In this document: in pieces, positions 61,073 to 64,000 of the stretch
How the letters are laid out: each line of letters starts with the position of its first letter
How positions within the stretch are numbered: the stretch's first letter is position 1
Made by a program: the position numbers and the translations under genes
Notes under the pieces: generated by a model
What the model was told of the DNA's origin: nothing
Databases searched by the model: none
The model's input: the letters and a program-made list of their open reading frames with translations, nothing else
Source of the DNA: an uncultured Gemmiger sp.
GTDB taxonomy: Bacteria > Bacillota > Clostridia > Oscillospirales > Ruminococcaceae
NCBI GenBank assembly: GCA_944388215.1
Contig: CALXHT010000001.1
Span: 62,001 to 126,000, forward strand
Direction of reading: 5' to 3'
DNA: 64,000 nt

Positions 61073-61799
61073 GGTGTTTCTCCTTCAGAATCTCGTTGAC
61101 CAGCGCCAGATCCTTGGGGGTATCCACGCTGACGGTCTTGTAGGGGCTGACGATGGCATGCACCTTGTGGCCATTCTCGATGAACCGCATCATGTCGTTT
61201 TCCTCCGCCTTCTCCAGCAGGGACTTGGGGGTGGCGTGGTAGAACGCAAGGGCCTGCTTGCTGTACAGCTGGATGCCGGTGACCTTCTCGTACTCGAAAT
61301 CCAGTGTGCCTTTGGGGTAGGGGATAGGGCTGCGGGAAATCAGCAGGATCTCCCGTGCCGCGTTGGTCACCACCTTCTGGTTGGAGAAGTCGATGACATC
61401 GGCGGGGTGCTCCATCACGTTGGTGAGCACCGCCACATAGTAGGGGTCTTCGGGCAGCGTGTCGGGCAGGATCAGGTCGAAGGCCGCCGGATTCACCAGC
61501 GGCTCGTCCCCCATCAGCTGGAGGTACAGGTCGGCGCCCACCTTGGTGCTGACCTCCCAGATGCGCCCGGTGGGGGTGTCGTGGTCGGGGCTGGTCATCA
61601 GATACCGCATGTCGTACTGCTGGCAGGCATCGGCAATGCGCTCATCGTCGGTGGCAATCAGCACATCGTCCAGCTTGGGACAGGCCTTGGCGGCCTGGTA
61701 CACCCACCAGATCATCGGCTTGCCCAGTACATCGGCCAGCGGCTTGCCGGGCATGCGGGTACTGGCGTACCGCGCGGGAATCACAGCGATGGTTTTCAT
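61065..61799 (-). CDS. kdsB: KdsB-type CMP-ulosonate cytidylyltransferase
   Basis: A 244-residue nucleotidyltransferase that activates 3-deoxy-octulosonate or a similar sugar acid with CTP. The signature is IPARYASTRMPGKPLADVLGKPM; other KdsB blocks are VLIATDDERIADA, HDTPTGRIWEV and LMGDEPLVNP. It overlaps the aldolase-like gene start by eight bases. Kdo is a Gram-negative sugar; in this apparent Gram-positive its presence argues for a Kdo-like residue in an exported polymer. Confidence 0.9.
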   Translation of the reverse strand: MKTIAVIPARYASTRMPGKPLADVLGKPMIWWVYQAAKACPKLDDVLIATDDERIADACQQYDMRYLMTSPDHDTPTGRIWEVSTKVGADLYLQLMGDEPLVNPAAFDLILPDTLPEDPYYVAVLTNVMEHPADVIDFSNQKVVTNAAREILLISRSPIPYPKGTLDFEYEKVTGIQLYSKQALAFYHATPKSLLEKAEENDMMRFIENGHKVHAIVSPYKTVSVDTPKDLALVNEILKEKHHA

Positions 61800-61826
61800 G
61801 GAGAACCCCTCCTGTACAAGAAAATT

Positions 61827-62804
61827 TTATTGAGGAATCAGTGCCTGGGCTTCCTCCAGCGTGAGCAGGATTTTTTCCTCGGCAGCTGTGAAGCCCCGCA
61901 GCACAAAGCTCTGGACGGTCACGGCCCGCCGGAAGGTGAAGGGCAGGCAGAAGTTGAGCACTTCGCTGGGCATGGTGCGCTCCAGGATCACCGCCCCGGG
62001 GAAGAGCGCCCCGTAGTCGGTGGTGTCCCGGGGATGGGTCTTGATGAAGAGCGGCCCCACCGCATAGCGGGCGGCCACCGCTTTGAACATGGCGTCCTGC
62101 TGTTCCTGGGTCATCAGCCCGTCCGCCACAAAGCTGCGGGGCAAAAGCAGGGTGGCACCCTCGGCGTGGTCGGGCAGCGGCCGGGTCAGAAAGACGCTGC
62201 GCACCATGGCCTTTTCGCCGTCGGTCAGCGACCGGAGCAGCGCGCCCTTGCTGTCGCTGACCAGCTTGTCGGGGCCGAACAGCGTGCAGCGGCTGGCGTC
62301 CTCGCTCTCCACACATTTGCACCAGGGGCTGTCCCCCCAGTAGAGATACCCCTTGCCGGACTGCTGCTTCTTCGCAAAGTCGGGAGCGGCCCGCTGGTCG
62401 GTGACCAGATGCTGGTCGGGGCCCAGGGTGCTGCCGAAGGTATCCTCGCAGAGAATGTACCCGGCGTGGCAGTCCTGCAGATACCGCCCCAGCACGCTCC
62501 AGTCGTTGTGGATATAGACGTTTTCATACCGGGCGCGGTCCAGCTTCCAGCCGCACAGCGATTCAAAGGCCCGGCGGGCCCGCAGGGAGGCCAGCGGCCC
62601 CGTCACGGTGCCGGGCCAGCGGGTCTCGTCCACCAGCACGGTCTGCACCACGCCGGTCTTGTCCAGCCGGGCGGACAGCGCCTTGGCATCGGCCACGGCG
62701 GCGGAGAGTACCATGGTGTGGGGGCCGCCCTCGGCCCTGCCTGCCCGCAGCAGGTCCACCAGCACCTGGTAGGCCGTGTGGCAGATATACAGATTGGGTT
62801 TCAT
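61827..62804 (-). CDS. GT52/polysialyltransferase-like glycosyltransferase
   Basis: A 325-residue protein opening NLYICHTAYQVLVDLL, as in GT52 and polysialyltransferase-type enzymes that use CMP-activated sugar acids. The late block PLFIKTHPRDTTDYG resembles their catalytic KxHP motif. Such enzymes transfer sialic acid or Kdo from CMP. ATG 62804 follows GGAGG and overlaps the ABC gene stop (ATGA). Its position beside kdsB supports use of a CMP-ulosonate donor. The family call is tentative. Confidence 0.6.
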   Translation of the reverse strand: MKPNLYICHTAYQVLVDLLRAGRAEGGPHTMVLSAAVADAKALSARLDKTGVVQTVLVDETRWPGTVTGPLASLRARRAFESLCGWKLDRARYENVYIHNDWSVLGRYLQDCHAGYILCEDTFGSTLGPDQHLVTDQRAAPDFAKKQQSGKGYLYWGDSPWCKCVESEDASRCTLFGPDKLVSDSKGALLRSLTDGEKAMVRSVFLTRPLPDHAEGATLLLPRSFVADGLMTQEQQDAMFKAVAARYAVGPLFIKTHPRDTTDYGALFPGAVILERTMPSEVLNFCLPFTFRRAVTVQSFVLRGFTAAEEKILLTLEEAQALIPQ

Positions 62805-64000
62805 GCCTGCGCCTCCAGCAGCTTGACGGGCGGGAAGTGGATGCGGCCCCAGCCGGCAGCCCATTCGGGCATGGTTAGATCGCTGTTGGTGACCTCAAAG
62901 GCAAATTCCGTCACCGGCTTGTCCAGGCAGACGGCCTGGCGCAGCGCCCCGTCAAAGATATCCAGATAGAAGTAGTACTGGCCCTCGCCCAGAAGGCTGG
63001 GGTCGAATTCAAACACGGTGGTGTAGAGTTTGCCGGGCTGGGCGGGGCCCAGGTCCACGGGATGGGTGATGCCCACCGGTGTGGAGTCCCGGGCATGGAG
63101 GTTCATCTTCATGTGGATGCCCGCGAAGGGCTCCGCCACCCGCCAGGTGATCTTCACCCGCATCTTCTCGGTGTCTGCGAAGACGCTGGATTCCTTGTCC
63201 ATAAAGTCCAGCGTCTCCAGCCGGAACCGCTTGCCGGCGCTGCCGGTCATCCGGGCCACGTTGGCCAAGTCGTAGTGCACCACGTTCACGTCGGTGGTGT
63301 CCATATAGATGGCGATGGCCTGTTCCACGTCGCCGTCAAAGATCACCTTGCCCTTGTCCAGCACGATGCAGCGGCTGCACAGCTGGCGGATGGTGCTCAT
63401 GTTGTGGCTGACGTAGAGGACGGTGCGGCCGTCCTGGTTGGCCACGTCGCTCATCTTCCCGAGACATTTTTGCTGGAACTTCATGTCGCCCACGGCCAGG
63501 ACCTCGTCCATGACCATGATCTCGCTGTCCAGATGGGCGGCCACCGCGAAGGCCAGCTTGACGAACATGCCGCTGGAATACCGCTTGACGGGGGTATCGA
63601 TGAAGTCCCCGCACTCGGAAAATTCGATGATCTGGGGCAGTTTCGCGTCGATCTCCGCCCGGGTCATGCCCAGGATGGCGCCGTTCATATAGATGTTTTC
63701 CCGGCCGGTCATCTCATTGTTGAAGCCGGTGCCCACCTCCAGCATGGAGGCCACCCGGCCCCGGATGCGGATCTCGCCCTCGGTGGGGGCGGTGATGCGG
63801 GAGAGCAGCTTCAGCAGGGTGGATTTGCCGGCGCCGTTGCGGCCGATGATGCCCAGGGCTTCCCCCTGGTAGACCGTCAGGTCCACGCCGTTCAGCGCCA
63901 TGAAGGTCTGGCCGAACAGCCGCTGGTCTGTGCCGATGACGGTGTTGGGGTCCTCCTTGCCGCGGACCCGGGCCCACCAGCTCTGGAGGTCGTGGGTCAG
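62801..64000 (-). CDS. Wzt-type polysaccharide ABC transporter ATPase, cut by the right edge
   Basis: The visible 399 residues include an N-terminal stretch (SWWARVRGKEDPNTVIG) and an ABC core: Walker A GRNGAGKST, signature RYSSGMFVKLAFA, Walker B IMVMDEVLAVGD, and His in VSHNMSTIR. A C-terminal beta-sandwich of about 150 residues follows, as in Wzt proteins whose extra domain binds the non-reducing end of the polymer. The start codon is beyond 64000. It powers export of the polymer made by the genes downstream; a Wzm-type permease should lie beyond the right edge. Confidence 0.92.
   Translation of the reverse strand: MTHDLQSWWARVRGKEDPNTVIGTDQRLFGQTFMALNGVDLTVYQGEALGIIGRNGAGKSTLLKLLSRITAPTEGEIRIRGRVASMLEVGTGFNNEMTGRENIYMNGAILGMTRAEIDAKLPQIIEFSECGDFIDTPVKRYSSGMFVKLAFAVAAHLDSEIMVMDEVLAVGDMKFQQKCLGKMSDVANQDGRTVLYVSHNMSTIRQLCSRCIVLDKGKVIFDGDVEQAIAIYMDTTDVNVVHYDLANVARMTGSAGKRFRLETLDFMDKESSVFADTEKMRVKITWRVAEPFAGIHMKMNLHARDSTPVGITHPVDLGPAQPGKLYTTVFEFDPSLLGEGQYYFYLDIFDGALRQAVCLDKPVTEFAFEVTNSDLTMPEWAAGWGRIHFPPVKLLEAQA

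Overview
The window is a gene-dense, GC-rich stretch of chromosome that fits a Gram-positive gut anaerobe of the Oscillospiraceae, in the Faecalibacterium / Gemmiger / Subdoligranulum neighbourhood. The clues are an IspH-ribosomal protein S1 fusion, a pyrophosphate-type phosphofructokinase, a SpoIID-like protein, a TM2/zinc-ribbon protein, a CD1247-type acidic protein and the recA-recX-rimO-pgsA order. The genus is an inference. I saw no tRNA, rRNA, CRISPR array, prophage or insertion sequence. Most apparent long antisense frames are shadows of GC-rich third codon positions.

Layout. 1-8.6 kb holds the C-terminal end of an AraC-type regulator, an MsmK-type sugar ABC ATPase, a one-piece fructose PTS enzyme II, a SpoIID-like protein, two orphan proteins, GAPDH and an SGNH esterase. 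A DUF362 ferredoxin-like protein follows at 8.6-9.7 kb. 10-23.7 kb is a surface-glycan region. It has two paralogous PP-loop N-acetyl-sugar amidotransferases, one HisF-like and one HisH-like ammonia module, an NAD-dependent epimerase, a TIM-barrel isomerase, an FAD oxidoreductase, two GT2 glycosyltransferases and two polytopic membrane proteins. A small TM2/XRE islet interrupts it at 13.3-14.3 kb. 23.7-30.6 kb is housekeeping: BaiN-like flavoprotein, cmk, plsC, ispH-rpsA fusion, GtrA, deoC and a ZIP transporter. 30.6-34.2 kb is a lipoprotein plus a two-component system. 34.2-43.3 kb carries DUF1385, prmC, recA, recX, rimO, pgsA, a membrane protein and cysS. 43.4-52.5 kb carries a double GT-C mannosyltransferase-like protein, PPi-PFK, a HAD phosphatase, rpsU, a YqeG-like protein, an endonuclease IV-like protein, efp and a CD1247-like protein.

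52.5-64 kb is a second, entirely minus-strand glycan locus. It contains a Wzt-type polysaccharide ABC ATPase (running off the right edge), a GT52/polysialyltransferase-like protein, a KdsB-type CMP-ulosonate synthetase, a DRE-TIM aldolase-like fusion, a KdsC-type phosphatase, a DUF2142 membrane protein with an inserted DUF4214-like segment, a GT4, a Dpm1-like GT2 and a DUF2304 protein. Together these suggest synthesis, CMP activation, transfer and ABC export of a polymer carrying a Kdo-like or other 2-keto-3-deoxy sugar acid, which would be unusual in a Gram-positive lineage.

Regulation. Many promoters share a -35 of the form TTGCA(A/G/C/T), a spacer of 17 bp (once 16) and a TATAAT/TACAAT -10. 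At 48661-48712 one self-complementary TTGCAA appears to serve as the -35 of two divergent promoters, each with a 17-bp spacer. A strong terminator hairpin lies immediately downstream of the promoter for the second amidotransferase operon, and a perfect 12-bp palindrome precedes the XRE regulator.
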